Below, one piece after another: positions 35,925-44,671 of a stretch of DNA of 64,000 nt. Location: NCBI RefSeq assembly GCF_002998435.1, contig NZ_CP027231.1, positions 1,777,001-1,841,000 of the forward strand, given 5' to 3'. The stretch comes from Bacteroides zoogleoformans. Its GTDB lineage: Bacteria; Bacteroidota; Bacteroidia; Bacteroidales; Bacteroidaceae. The notes under the pieces were generated by a model, which ran no database searches, was not told the DNA's origin, and worked only from the letters and a program-made list of their open reading frames with translations. Position 1 is the stretch's first letter. Each line of letters begins with the position of its first letter. A program made the position numbers and the translations under genes.

Positions 35925-36830
35925 TTATTCTAAATAATATTTAATCTTGTCTTTCTTCACTGCACTCTGATACAAGTCGTCTTTCACCTTTTTCATGAAA
36001 TCCACTTGCTTCATGTTCAGCAACATGTCTTTCACCCGGGCATGTGCAAACTCGTAGGGTGCCTGCTCACCCGCCGAACGAAGGTCGCTCACATTCAGAA
36101 AATAATAAAAGGACTTATCTTTCAATTCAATTTGCCGATGTTCACCGAGATACCCTTCCACATCGGTTACATTCAATGGCATCATAGCCAAAACATCCGA
36201 TGCCGGCACCCATTTGTCGTAAAAATACTCATACTTCACGGCATTTTGCAAGCTATATTTTTCCAACTTTTCCACAGCTTCACGCCCTTCTGTCTTGTAC
36301 CAACGGCGAACATTGGATAACTGCGGAGCCGACAAAGGGACTTTAATGAACAAACCTCTTATCAAGGGGTATTCTACTTTAAAGAGAGCCAGATTTTTCT
36401 CATAATAATCCATCAAGTCCTGTTCGGAAATTTCATTTGAAAGCTGTTGATGTATTAAAGCCTGCTGGTAGGTATGCACTATCAAAGCCCTACGATAATT
36501 CTCCACAAGTTTCTCTATTTCGCCATTATTGGGAATGTTATCCATTGCTTTATCGTACAGCAGCACATCTTCCGCCCAATTGCGTATATAATGTTCGGCA
36601 AACAACAAACTGTCATCTTTCGACAAACCTGACGGCTGCACCGATTGCAAATCTTCCTTATAAAGGAAACAGCCATCGAGCTCCACCAAAGGTATCCGCC
36701 CTTCATGGTCGTGCCGTCTGTTGCATGCCATGCAGAGGCAGAGAATCAAAAGTCCCAAACCGATTGTTCGCATCGCCAACTGATCTTTATTGTTTTTAAA
36801 ATACGAAGATAATGTTTTAATCGGTTGCAT
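35925..36830 (-). CDS. SurA-N-like lipoprotein, no clear parvulin domain
   Basis: 301 aa if started at 36830, where the ATG overlaps the upstream stop as TGATG. An internal ATG at 36773 gives a more usual lipoprotein signal (IGLGLLILCLCMAC). The rest is helical (LLFAEHYIRNWAEDVLLYDK, ISEQDLMDYYEKNLALFKVE), similar to the chaperone part of SurA/PrsA proteins, and no parvulin active-site pattern is visible. It lies between two parvulin genes of the same operon and probably belongs to the same outer-membrane folding system as a non-catalytic member. Confidence 0.72.
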   Translation of the reverse strand: MQPIKTLSSYFKNNKDQLAMRTIGLGLLILCLCMACNRRHDHEGRIPLVELDGCFLYKEDLQSVQPSGLSKDDSLLFAEHYIRNWAEDVLLYDKAMDNIPNNGEIEKLVENYRRALIVHTYQQALIHQQLSNEISEQDLMDYYEKNLALFKVEYPLIRGLFIKVPLSAPQLSNVRRWYKTEGREAVEKLEKYSLQNAVKYEYFYDKWVPASDVLAMMPLNVTDVEGYLGEHRQIELKDKSFYYFLNVSDLRSAGEQAPYEFAHARVKDMLLNMKQVDFMKKVKDDLYQSAVKKDKIKYYLE

Positions 36831-38380
36831 CAGTGATTATTAACTGTTTTTAAAACCTCTTGTTCTATTTCAACCTTAGCGGCAGAACGCAACTTTGCCG
36901 TCCAATGCGCCTCCAGATGATTCCGATAGGCTATGACTACGGCTTCACGTATTTCCTCCCAACTATCCGGGTTCTTTTGCTTCTTGCCAAGCACTATCGT
37001 AAAAGGATATGACAAAATTGGAGTTGTTCCTTTCTTTCTAAAAACCAACAGATCCACATACTCATTGTCACCGGGAGCGAATGTTCCTTGCTCTGCTTGT
37101 ATCCGTTGCTTTCCTTCGGCATTAAAGGCCAACCGGACAGCATTTTTCCACTCGGATTCCGGAAGCTTTTTCAAGATCCTCCGGGCTTGCTTGGCTACCC
37201 GTTTGGTAGCACAATGCAACACCATCCCTTTATAATGCGGCTCCTCCCAATGAAAATCCGAACGATGAATTTCAAAATAGCCTTTCAGTTCCGCCTCATT
37301 CCTCACTTTCTCTTCGCCGATTTCACGATGCATAATTTCGGCGAGCAATATGCTGTCACAACACTCTTGCAATAGCACCCTGAACTTCGGATGTTTCTGC
37401 TCCAAACGGCTGTTCTCATAATCCAGCACGGTCTTCATGACAAACTCCTCCAACTGCTTGCGAAGCCCGGCCGGATGCGCAGCCGCGAAAATGGAAAAGT
37501 CCTCTCCGGTATACGATTTTCCGTCCAACGCAAACAGTGCCCGACGCGTACCACCTGTCGATAGAAGTTCGTCCATGCCTGCCTTATCAGGCGTATAGCG
37601 ATACTCCTTCTTCAGTTTTTCCACAAAAGTTCGGGTAATCTTCTTTCCTCCATGCCGAAAGGCTTGGCAATGGATGATTTCATCCTTCACTTCATCAAAC
37701 GATGGATGCTCCTTGCGTTCAAGAACTTTCACAATGTGAATGCCCTGCGGCGTGAAGAACGGAGGAGAGAACTCTCCTACCTTCAAGCCAAACGCAACAT
37801 CTTCAAACTCTATCGGCATTTGCTTTCGGCTCACCCAAAAAGAGCTCTTGTCATCAGAAAAGAGATTGACACAAGCATCGAAATCCATTGCCGCCTCCGC
37901 TGTCTCCAACTGTCTGAAGACGGAATCCATTTTGTGTTCTACCTCCCGAATCGCATGCCCGGAGATATTTTGAGGAAGGTATTTAAAGATATGCCTCACC
38001 AGCACTTGCCCGACAGGATGGCCGGATGTCTGCTTATCGTAAAAGTCGTGCGCCTCTTTGCCGGCAGCTTCCATATCCGCCAGGTAAGCCCAGACCAACC
38101 GGTTACGATAACGTTCTCGTTCTTTCAGAAAAACGGTGGTCGTATCCAATCCCGCAGCTTTGGCCGCAGCAACTTTCAACTTAAAGTTCACAAAGGATTC
38201 GACATACTCATTCAGAACCTTTCGCCCTGCACCTGCATCCACACCTTTTTTATCACAGAAGCGTTCGAACTCGGAACGAAAGACCTCCTTTCCGTCAATA
38301 CGCACAAGCACCGGATCGTTTTGAGCCGAAGCAGCCAAGACGAATCCCCAAAGTACAAATATCAAAGTAGGTTTAACCAT
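36830..38380 (-). CDS. Periplasmic parvulin-type peptidyl-prolyl isomerase
   Basis: 516 aa from the ATG at 38380, which gives a good signal peptide (TLIFVLWGFVLAASAQ); an in-frame ATG 18 codons earlier is less likely. SurA N-like domain (VLVRIDGKEVFRSEFERFC), then a PpiC domain near residues 120-240 (VLVRHIFKYLP, VGEFSPPFFTPQGIHIVKVL), then a long second half with a divergent repeat of the same design. First gene of the operon leading through the lipoprotein, SurA-like and OstA-like genes to mutL. Confidence 0.85.
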   Translation of the reverse strand: MVKPTLIFVLWGFVLAASAQNDPVLVRIDGKEVFRSEFERFCDKKGVDAGAGRKVLNEYVESFVNFKLKVAAAKAAGLDTTTVFLKERERYRNRLVWAYLADMEAAGKEAHDFYDKQTSGHPVGQVLVRHIFKYLPQNISGHAIREVEHKMDSVFRQLETAEAAMDFDACVNLFSDDKSSFWVSRKQMPIEFEDVAFGLKVGEFSPPFFTPQGIHIVKVLERKEHPSFDEVKDEIIHCQAFRHGGKKITRTFVEKLKKEYRYTPDKAGMDELLSTGGTRRALFALDGKSYTGEDFSIFAAAHPAGLRKQLEEFVMKTVLDYENSRLEQKHPKFRVLLQECCDSILLAEIMHREIGEEKVRNEAELKGYFEIHRSDFHWEEPHYKGMVLHCATKRVAKQARRILKKLPESEWKNAVRLAFNAEGKQRIQAEQGTFAPGDNEYVDLLVFRKKGTTPILSYPFTIVLGKKQKNPDSWEEIREAVVIAYRNHLEAHWTAKLRSAAKVEIEQEVLKTVNNH

Positions 38381-38900
38381 CCTCCACTCTTCTTTAAACT
38401 GCGCAAACTTACGGAAAATCTTTGGAATAACCACGACTGAGAAAATACAATGTCGTCGGTTCTCTCAGATATAAGATTTTCCCGGATATAAAGTTCTTTC
38501 TTTTCAGATTATCTTACATTTACGCATAGCCCCACTGATTTTCCGATGTGCTGTGTTTCTCCTCCGCCCTCCGCAAGCCGAAATCTTAACATTGTATCGT
38601 CTCTCCCGAAAAAAGCGTTCGTGGGGCAAATACAAAACAGCCGACTGTTTTTCCCGAGCAAGATTCCACTCTCCCTCCCTATGAGGGAGTGGCCGGAAAA
38701 GAGGCTTAGAGAAGAAGACGGACAGAGTAGGCCGATGGGGACGGACGTTCCATAGAAAACAGCAGGCAAGGTGTAGCACAGGTACAGGGCGGTGAAGACT
38801 GTGGCGTTATTGTCGCCTTTTTAACAGGCAAAAGAAAACCTTTTCAACAGAAAGCAGTATTTTTGCACCCATCAATAGCAGAAAAATATCGCCACCGCAC
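38381..38900. other. Divergent intergenic region with a palindromic repeat
   Basis: A - strand box (CAAACTTA on plus, 38404-38411) probably serves the foldase operon and a + strand TATTTTTG (38858-38865) the glycosyltransferase gene. Between them is a degenerate C-rich/G-rich palindrome (38666-38692). A - strand open frame across it (38504-38779) encodes the repeat peptide PLPHREGE and is not a convincing gene. Confidence 0.5.
38666..38692. repeat. Degenerate copy of the C-rich/G-rich palindromic element
   Basis: CCACTC plus TCCCTC pair imperfectly with GAGGGAGTGG around CCTAT. It is the same design as the repeats at 911-946, 1785-1803 and 11483-11504 (CCCTCC, TAT core, GGGAGGG). Confidence 0.6.
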
Positions 38901-40169
38901 ATGAGAGTACTACTTATCAATACATCCGAACGCATAGGTGGAGCCGCCGTGGCTGCCACCCGCCTGATGGAGTCGCTCAAGAACCACGGTATCAAAGCCA
39001 AACTGCTGGTACGCGACAAGCAGACCGACCAAATCTCCGTGGTGTCGCTGGGACATGGCTGGCACATGGTGTGGAAGTTTGTCTGGGAACGCATCGTCAT
39101 CTGGGGGGCCAACCGATTCAAGAAAAACAATCTCTTTGCCGTGGATATAGCCAATACGGGGACAGACATCACTTCGCTGCCCGAATTCCGGCAAGCCGAC
39201 GTCATCCACCTGCATTGGGTCAACCAGGGGATGCTCTCGTTGAAGAACATTGAGAAGATACTGGCTTCGGGCAAGCCCGTGGTCTGGACCATGCACGACA
39301 TGTGGCCCTGCACCGGCATCTGCCACCATGCCCGCGAGTGCACACACTACCGGCAGGAGTGTCGCAATTGCCCTTTCATCTACGGCGGCGGGAGCAAGCG
39401 CGACCTTTCTTACCGAGTCTTCAAAAAGAAGATGAAACTCTACAGAGACCGCCGCATTCACTTCGTGACGTGTAGCCGTTGGCTGGAAGGACAGGCCAAG
39501 CAAAGCGCCTTACTGCGCGGACAGGAGGTGACGTCCATCCCCAACCCCATCAACGTCAATCTTTTCAGACCGCACAACCGGAAGGAAGCCCGCACCAAAT
39601 GCATGCTTCCGCCGGAGATGAAGCTCATGCTCTTCGGTTCGGTGAAGATAACGGACAAGCGAAAGGGCATCAACTATATGGTGGAGGCGTGCCGTCTGCT
39701 GGCAGAAAGGCACCCCGAACTGAAGGATGAATTAGGGGTTGTGGCCTTCGGCAAGCAGTCGCAACAGCTGGAAAGTCTCCTGCCTTTCAAGGTCTATTCG
39801 ATGGACTTTGTCAGCAATGAGCACCGGCTTGTAGATATCTACAACGCCGTGGACATTTTCGTGACCCCTTCGCTGGAAGAGAATCTCCCGAACACCATCA
39901 TGGAGGCCATGGCGTGCGGCATTCCCTGTGTGGGCTTCAACGTTGGCGGCATTCCGGAGATGATAGACCACCTGCACAACGGCTACGTGGCACAATACAA
40001 GTCGTCGGAAGACTTTGCTGACGGCATCTACCGGACACTGAACGACCCGGACTACGCAAGCATTGCAGAACAGGCCGCGCGCAAGGTTGTGTCCAACTAC
40101 TCGGAGAACATCATCGCCAAGAAATACATCGACCTTTATAATAAAGCGACCCGAAACCATGCAAAGTAA
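38901..40169 (+). CDS. Glycosyltransferase family 4
   Basis: 422 aa with the GT-B layout. The N-terminal donor-side start is MRVLLINTSERIGGAAVAATRLM, HLHWVN and MHDMWPCTGICHHARECTHY (a Cys-rich insert seen in several Bacteroidetes GT4 proteins) follow, and the C-terminal GT4 domain has IPNPINVNLFRP and the E-x7-E motif in SLEENLPNTIMEAMACG. It would transfer a sugar from a nucleotide donor during surface polysaccharide or LPS synthesis. Its 3' end overlaps the GT2 gene by 11 bp, so the two probably act in one pathway. Confidence 0.88.
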   Translation: MRVLLINTSERIGGAAVAATRLMESLKNHGIKAKLLVRDKQTDQISVVSLGHGWHMVWKFVWERIVIWGANRFKKNNLFAVDIANTGTDITSLPEFRQADVIHLHWVNQGMLSLKNIEKILASGKPVVWTMHDMWPCTGICHHARECTHYRQECRNCPFIYGGGSKRDLSYRVFKKKMKLYRDRRIHFVTCSRWLEGQAKQSALLRGQEVTSIPNPINVNLFRPHNRKEARTKCMLPPEMKLMLFGSVKITDKRKGINYMVEACRLLAERHPELKDELGVVAFGKQSQQLESLLPFKVYSMDFVSNEHRLVDIYNAVDIFVTPSLEENLPNTIMEAMACGIPCVGFNVGGIPEMIDHLHNGYVAQYKSSEDFADGIYRTLNDPDYASIAEQAARKVVSNYSENIIAKKYIDLYNKATRNHAK

Positions 40170-40908
40170 CCATCTTACACCGAAGTTCAGCATCATCACC
40201 GTGTGCTACAATGCCGAAGCGGAACTGGAAGACACTATTCAGAGCGTCATCACGCAAACCTACCATCACGTGGAATATATCATCGTGGACGGCGCTTCGA
40301 ACGACGGCACGCCGGCAATCATCGACCGATACAAAGACCGCATCGGCCGTGTGGTGAGTGGACAGGACAAAGGGCTGTATGACGCCATGAACAAAGGGCT
40401 CCGTCTGGTCACGGGCGACTACGTGTGTTTCCTCAATGCTGGAGACAGCTTCCACGAAGACGGCACTTTGCAACAAATAGCGAACACCCTTACCCAAGCC
40501 GAACTCCCCGACGTGCTGTATGGAGAAACGGAACTGGTGGACAAGGAGGGACATTTCGTCCGCATGCGCCGCCTTGCCGCTCCGGAGGTACTCACATGGC
40601 GCAGCTTCAAGCAAGGCATGCTGGTATGCCACCAGGCATTTTTCGCCAAAACAACTTTGGCAGAGCCATATGACTTGCAATACCTTTTCTCCGCCGACTT
40701 TGACTGGTGCATCAGAGTCATGAAGAAAGCCAAGAGCCTGCACAACACTCACCTCATCGTCATAGATTATCTGAAGGAAGGAATGACGACCCGGAACCGC
40801 AAAGCGTCGCTCATCGAACGCTTCCGCATCATGACGAAACATTACGGACTGATGAGTACGGTAGCATACCACGTGTGGTTCGTGTTGCGCGCCATACTGA
40901 AAAAGTAA
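40159..40908 (+). CDS. Glycosyltransferase family 2
   Basis: 249 aa with a GT-A fold: FSIITVCYNAEAELEDTIQS, IIVDGASNDGTPAII, the DxD-like FLNAGDSF (LNAGD) and SADFDWCIRVMKK. The ATG at 40159 is chosen because the residues before it in the longer frame are a shadow of the GT4 gene. WcaA/WaaE-like GT2 proteins add sugars in capsule or LPS core synthesis; donor and acceptor cannot be told. Ends 14 bp before the convergent sirtuin gene. Confidence 0.88.
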   Translation: MQSNHLTPKFSIITVCYNAEAELEDTIQSVITQTYHHVEYIIVDGASNDGTPAIIDRYKDRIGRVVSGQDKGLYDAMNKGLRLVTGDYVCFLNAGDSFHEDGTLQQIANTLTQAELPDVLYGETELVDKEGHFVRMRRLAAPEVLTWRSFKQGMLVCHQAFFAKTTLAEPYDLQYLFSADFDWCIRVMKKAKSLHNTHLIVIDYLKEGMTTRNRKASLIERFRIMTKHYGLMSTVAYHVWFVLRAILKK

Positions 40909-40922
40909 CCCGCCCCAGCCTC

Positions 40923-41621
40923 TTATCCGTTCAGCAAGGCAGTCAGTTCTTTCATCCCTTCCGATGCGCCTTTCCGGATGACATGTATCTGCCGCATGGA
41001 ATGCGTATCCACCGGCTTGGGGTCAATCAAGTAGATGTCCGCCTCACGGGGCACATAGCGCAGCAGACCCGCAGCAGGATATACATTCATGGAGGTACCG
41101 ATGATGACAAACACATCGGCCTTCTCCACATAACCGATGGCTGTCTCTATCTCTGGTACAGCCTCGCCGAACCATACGATGAAAGGACGGAGCGACGAAC
41201 CGTCTCCGGCTTTGTCATACGGTTTCACCTCATACTCTTCAGGCTTCAGTTCTTTCACATAGCGGGGATTATAAGGATCACGACTGGAACAAACCTTTGT
41301 CAACTCACCATGCAGATGAATCACGTGAGTACTGCCCGCCCGCTCGTGCAGATTGTCCACATTCTGCGTCACGACCGTCACATTGAAACTCTTTTCCAAC
41401 GCAGCAAGCAGCCTGTGTCCCGCATTGGGTTCCACCTCCGACAATTGTTTACGGCGTTCGTTATAGAACCTTATCACCAACTCCGGATTACGCGCATACC
41501 CTTCAGGAGTAGCCACCTGTTCCACCGGATATTTGTCCCACAGTCCACCCGCATCACGAAACGTACTGATCCCACTTTCAGCACTCATCCCTGCGCCGGA
41601 TAAAACAACCAAATTCTTCAT
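40923..41621 (-). CDS. Sirtuin (SIR2-family NAD-dependent deacylase) lacking zinc cysteines
   Basis: 232 aa. The NAD site (VLSGAGMSAESGISTFRD), TQNVDNLHERAG and the catalytic His in HLHGEL are intact. Tyr53 and Arg56 (FYNERR) match the Y-x-x-R acyl-pocket signature of SIRT5/CobB-type enzymes that remove succinyl or malonyl groups. The zinc module normally has four Cys; only one (KVCSSRD) remains, so the protein is probably a zinc-free class III/U-like variant. It would regulate protein lysine acylation in the cytoplasm. Stand-alone gene with a - strand TATCTTTG (plus 41649-41656). Confidence 0.88.
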   Translation of the reverse strand: MKNLVVLSGAGMSAESGISTFRDAGGLWDKYPVEQVATPEGYARNPELVIRFYNERRKQLSEVEPNAGHRLLAALEKSFNVTVVTQNVDNLHERAGSTHVIHLHGELTKVCSSRDPYNPRYVKELKPEEYEVKPYDKAGDGSSLRPFIVWFGEAVPEIETAIGYVEKADVFVIIGTSMNVYPAAGLLRYVPREADIYLIDPKPVDTHSMRQIHVIRKGASEGMKELTALLNG

Positions 41622-41760
41622 TTTTTACTCCTTTCTTTATAGTATCTACAAAGATACGTTTTTTAGCAACATGCCACCGCTTTTTTATTTCATTCCTTTG
41701 CCGTGCAGTATTTCACCATATTTGCGTTTACTAAGCAACCATCATTAAAACGAATGATTT

Positions 41761-42429
41761 ATGAAAAGACAAAATCACCTCACTCTCTGCCTGACAGGGA
41801 CGCTTCTATTTCTTTCTCTCGCTTTGTCCGCTCAAGACAAATCTGCCGGAAGCTCTTCACTCTCCGCACACATAGGCCCCGCTTGGTACACAGGTCGGCT
41901 CATGGGAGTCACCGGTGGTGCCAACGACTACCGTAATAACCTGCGAAAAGGAATCAGCTGGGCGCTCCACTATTGGTATAACGGCCGGACATCCTCTAAA
42001 GAAAAGGCCGTTGTCAGACCGGGATTCCTCTATCAAGGAAGCCGCTTTCAAGGGAAACAGACAAATGGTTCGGATAAAATCTACCTGAATTATCTGGCAC
42101 CGCAGATCGGTCTATTTTTCCTCCGTCCCACTTATCAGATACAGCTATCAGCCGGTGCAGGCTACCAATTCTATACCGACAAAAGCATGGTATACGGTAA
42201 ACCGCGCAAAGTATCCATGGATAAACCGGCTTGTAACCTCTCGCTGGCCGGAGAATACTTTCTGACGAAACAATGGGGACTCTCAACCCGCCTTAACTGG
42301 ATATTGTCTCACTCCGAAAACTATTCGGTAGACTACAACGGTACACATTGGAAAGTGGAACACCCCGATACCGGTGAAGGACACTTCGGCCAACTGTCGC
42401 TACTTTTCGGTTTGAATTATCACTTCTAA
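41761..42429 (+). CDS. Hypothetical outer-membrane beta-barrel protein
   Basis: 222 aa with a signal peptide (LCLTGTLLFLSLALSAQ) and a mature part of alternating aromatic/polar strands (AGAGYQFYTDK, WGLSTRLNWILSHS, GQLSLLFGLNYHF) ending in Phe, the usual C-terminus of outer-membrane barrels. Eight to ten strands would fit. I do not recognise the family. It is 13 bp before a DUF6252 lipoprotein gene, probably its partner. Confidence 0.65.
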   Translation: MKRQNHLTLCLTGTLLFLSLALSAQDKSAGSSSLSAHIGPAWYTGRLMGVTGGANDYRNNLRKGISWALHYWYNGRTSSKEKAVVRPGFLYQGSRFQGKQTNGSDKIYLNYLAPQIGLFFLRPTYQIQLSAGAGYQFYTDKSMVYGKPRKVSMDKPACNLSLAGEYFLTKQWGLSTRLNWILSHSENYSVDYNGTHWKVEHPDTGEGHFGQLSLLFGLNYHF

Positions 42430-42442
42430 AAAACATACCATC

Positions 42443-42895
42443 ATGATGAAAAGATTGTTATACTTGTTTATGCCGCTCCTTTGCTGCGCCTGCGAAGAGA
42501 ATACTTCTATCGACCCCACCCTAATGCCGGAAGCCACCAAAACCGGCAAAAACACACTGGGCTGCCTGATAGACGGCTGGATATACACCGGTGGACGATT
42601 CGGATTACCGAAAGCCACCATTATCAATGATGAGAAAACTGATTATTGCCTGATAGAAACCAAAGTAGGCATATTCAAGACGTTGAGATTCAAACTTGTC
42701 AACCCGACGGTTAATGCCGAATGCGCCTATATAGATGCCATCCTCGAAGAAGAGAATATGGGGAATGGCAAAGCTTTCATAACACGTAAGGATGGAACCG
42801 TCATCAGCGGCACATTCAGCGGAAACAGAATTACGGAAGGACGATTCGACATCAGATACATAGAAAAGAATACGGAAGAAAACATCGCCTATTAG
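42443..42895 (+). CDS. DUF6252-like lipoprotein
   Basis: 150 aa with a lipoprotein signal (LLYLFMPLLCCAC). The motif TKTGKNTLGCLIDGWIYTGG just after the signal is the start of the Bacteroidetes DUF6252 family, and the C-terminal half contains strand pairs such as GKAFITRKDGTVISGTFSG and GRFDIRYIE. Function unknown; presumably on the outer membrane. Confidence 0.72.
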   Translation: MMKRLLYLFMPLLCCACEENTSIDPTLMPEATKTGKNTLGCLIDGWIYTGGRFGLPKATIINDEKTDYCLIETKVGIFKTLRFKLVNPTVNAECAYIDAILEEENMGNGKAFITRKDGTVISGTFSGNRITEGRFDIRYIEKNTEENIAY

Positions 42896-43028
42896 AAACC
42901 GATATGCTTTCTGGCAATTACCGGAAGGCATACCGGTTTACCATCCTTTTCAACTTTATTACTCATCCGCCGAATTAGCGAATCAAGGCTTAAAAGACAG
43001 CCTAAACAAAATTAAACGGACAAAAAGC

Positions 43029-43058
43029 CTTGTCATTCAAATAAAAGACGTATTTTTG
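43029..43058 (+). promoter_or_regulatory. Promoter of the FKBP gene pair
   Basis: CTTG (43029-43032) and TATTTTTG (43051-43058), 18 bp apart, lie 63 bp before the FKBP start. Confidence 0.7.
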
Positions 43059-43120
43059 CCCCTCGTTAATATGTTAATAGGATTGAACAGATATGCATTC
43101 CAATCCCCAACATCATTTTT

Positions 43121-43711
43121 ATGGATAAATTCAGCTACGCCATCGGCCTGGGAATAGGTCAGAATCTCTTAAGTATGGGTGCCAAAGGCATCGCAATAGA
43201 AGACTTTGCACAAGCAATCAAAGATGTAGTGGAAGGCAATCAAACTGTCATCAGCCATACAGAGGCTCGTGACATCGTGAACAAATATTTCTCAGAATTG
43301 GAGGAAAAAATGAATGCCGCCAGCATAGAACAAGGGCAACAGTTTTTGGAAGAGAACAAAAAACGGCCCGGCATTGTCACATTGCCCAGTGGACTTCAAT
43401 ACGAGGTAATCAATGAAGGAACCGTAGGACGCTATGCCAAAGCAACTGATAAAGTGGAATGTCATTACGAGGGTACTCTGATTGACGGAACCTTGTTCGA
43501 CAGCTCCATCAAACGTGGACAACCGGCCGTATTCGGCGTCAATCAGGTCATCCCCGGATGGGTAGAAGCCTTGAAACTGATGCCCGAAGGTGCCAAATGG
43601 AAACTCTACATCCCCAGCGACCTGGCCTATGGAGCACAAGGAGCAGGTGAAATGATTCCTCCTCACAGCACACTGATTTTCGAAGTAGAACTCCTGAAAA
43701 TTCTATCATAA
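43121..43711 (+). CDS. FKBP-type peptidyl-prolyl isomerase, FklB/Mip-like, cytoplasmic
   Basis: 196 aa without a signal peptide. A helical N-terminal dimerisation domain (FSYAIGLGIGQNL, EDFAQAIKDVVEGN) and the C-terminal FKBP domain are both complete (VECHYEGTLIDGTLFDSS, GVNQVIPGWVEALKLMPEG, KLYIPSDLAYGAQGAGE, PHSTLIFEVELL), with the usual active-site Tyr, Phe-Asp, Val-Ile, Trp and Tyr. It is 23 bp upstream of a secreted paralogue. Confidence 0.93.
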   Translation: MDKFSYAIGLGIGQNLLSMGAKGIAIEDFAQAIKDVVEGNQTVISHTEARDIVNKYFSELEEKMNAASIEQGQQFLEENKKRPGIVTLPSGLQYEVINEGTVGRYAKATDKVECHYEGTLIDGTLFDSSIKRGQPAVFGVNQVIPGWVEALKLMPEGAKWKLYIPSDLAYGAQGAGEMIPPHSTLIFEVELLKILS

Positions 43712-43734
43712 GTAAATAACAAATAAAAAGCAAA

Positions 43735-44601
43735 ATGAAAAAAGTATCATTTCTCATGGCTCTTGCAGTAGCCGCAGGGTTGGCTTCTTGCACAGCACAA
43801 AGTCCGAAAGCTAATTTAAAAACGGATCTCGACTCATTATCTTATGCCATCGGTATGGCACGTACGGAAGGCCTGGATCAATATCTGGCACAACAAGGTA
43901 TTGACTCTACTCAGATGGCAGACTTCCTGAAAGGTTTTAACGAAGGAGCCGGCAAAATCGACAAGAAAGATGCAGCTTACATGGCAGGTCTGCAGGTAGG
44001 CCAGATGGTGAGCAAACAATGGGTAGATGGTTTCAACCAACAAATATTCGGAGGAGACTCTACGAAGACCATCAGCCGCGAAAACTTGTTGGCAGGCTTC
44101 GTTGCCGGCGTTATAGGCAAGGGTGGCGCCATGGATATGGCAAAGGCACAAGAGTATATGAACACTCAAATGGAAGCCATCAAAGAAAAAGCTACTGCCG
44201 AGAAGTATGCCGACAACAAAGCTGCCGGTGAGAAATTCCTTGCAGAAAACAAGGACAAAGAAGGCGTGGTAACCACTCCGAGCGGTCTGCAATACAAAAT
44301 CATCACCAAAGGTAACGGCGCTATCCCGGCCGACACCAGCAAAGTGAAAGTGAACTACAAAGGTACGCTGATTGACGGAACAGAGTTCGACAGCTCTTAC
44401 AAGCGCAACGAACCTGCCACTTTCCTTGCCAATCAAGTAATCAAAGGATGGACCGAAGCCCTCACAATGATGCCGGTAGGCTCAAAATGGGAACTTTACA
44501 TCCCTTACGACCTTGCATACGGTTCAAGAGAAACCGGCGGCCAAATCAAGCCGTTCTCTACTCTGGTTTTTGAAGTAGAATTGTTGGGAATCGAAAAATA
44601 A
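43735..44601 (+). CDS. FKBP-type peptidyl-prolyl isomerase lipoprotein
   Basis: 288 aa, a lipoprotein (AAGLASC, Cys19) with the Mip-like helical N-terminal domain (LSYAIGMARTEGLDQYL, GLQVGQMVSKQWVDGF) and a full FKBP domain (VNYKGTLIDGTEFDSSYKR, KGWTEALTMMPVGSKWELYI, FSTLVFEVELLGIE). Periplasmic counterpart of the gene before it; the pair probably arose by duplication. Followed by a strong terminator. Confidence 0.94.
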   Translation: MKKVSFLMALAVAAGLASCTAQSPKANLKTDLDSLSYAIGMARTEGLDQYLAQQGIDSTQMADFLKGFNEGAGKIDKKDAAYMAGLQVGQMVSKQWVDGFNQQIFGGDSTKTISRENLLAGFVAGVIGKGGAMDMAKAQEYMNTQMEAIKEKATAEKYADNKAAGEKFLAENKDKEGVVTTPSGLQYKIITKGNGAIPADTSKVKVNYKGTLIDGTEFDSSYKRNEPATFLANQVIKGWTEALTMMPVGSKWELYIPYDLAYGSRETGGQIKPFSTLVFEVELLGIEK

Positions 44602-44610
44602 CACAGATGT

Positions 44611-44659
44611 ATGATAAAAAATAAGGGCGTCTTATTAAGACGCCCTTATTTTTTATCAT
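44611..44659. terminator. Strong bidirectional terminator
   Basis: A 24-bp perfect inverted repeat (44611-44634 with 44636-44659) has a GC-rich centre (AAGGGCGTCTTA) and A/T tracts on both sides, suited to both the FKBP gene and the convergent kinase gene. Confidence 0.92.
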
Positions 44660-44671
44660 ATAAGAAACCTA

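Noticed and set aside
38504..38779. Two - strand open frames in the gap before the GT4 gene
   Set aside because: They run through a palindromic repeat (PLPHREGE) and lack a start context or homologue that I recognise.
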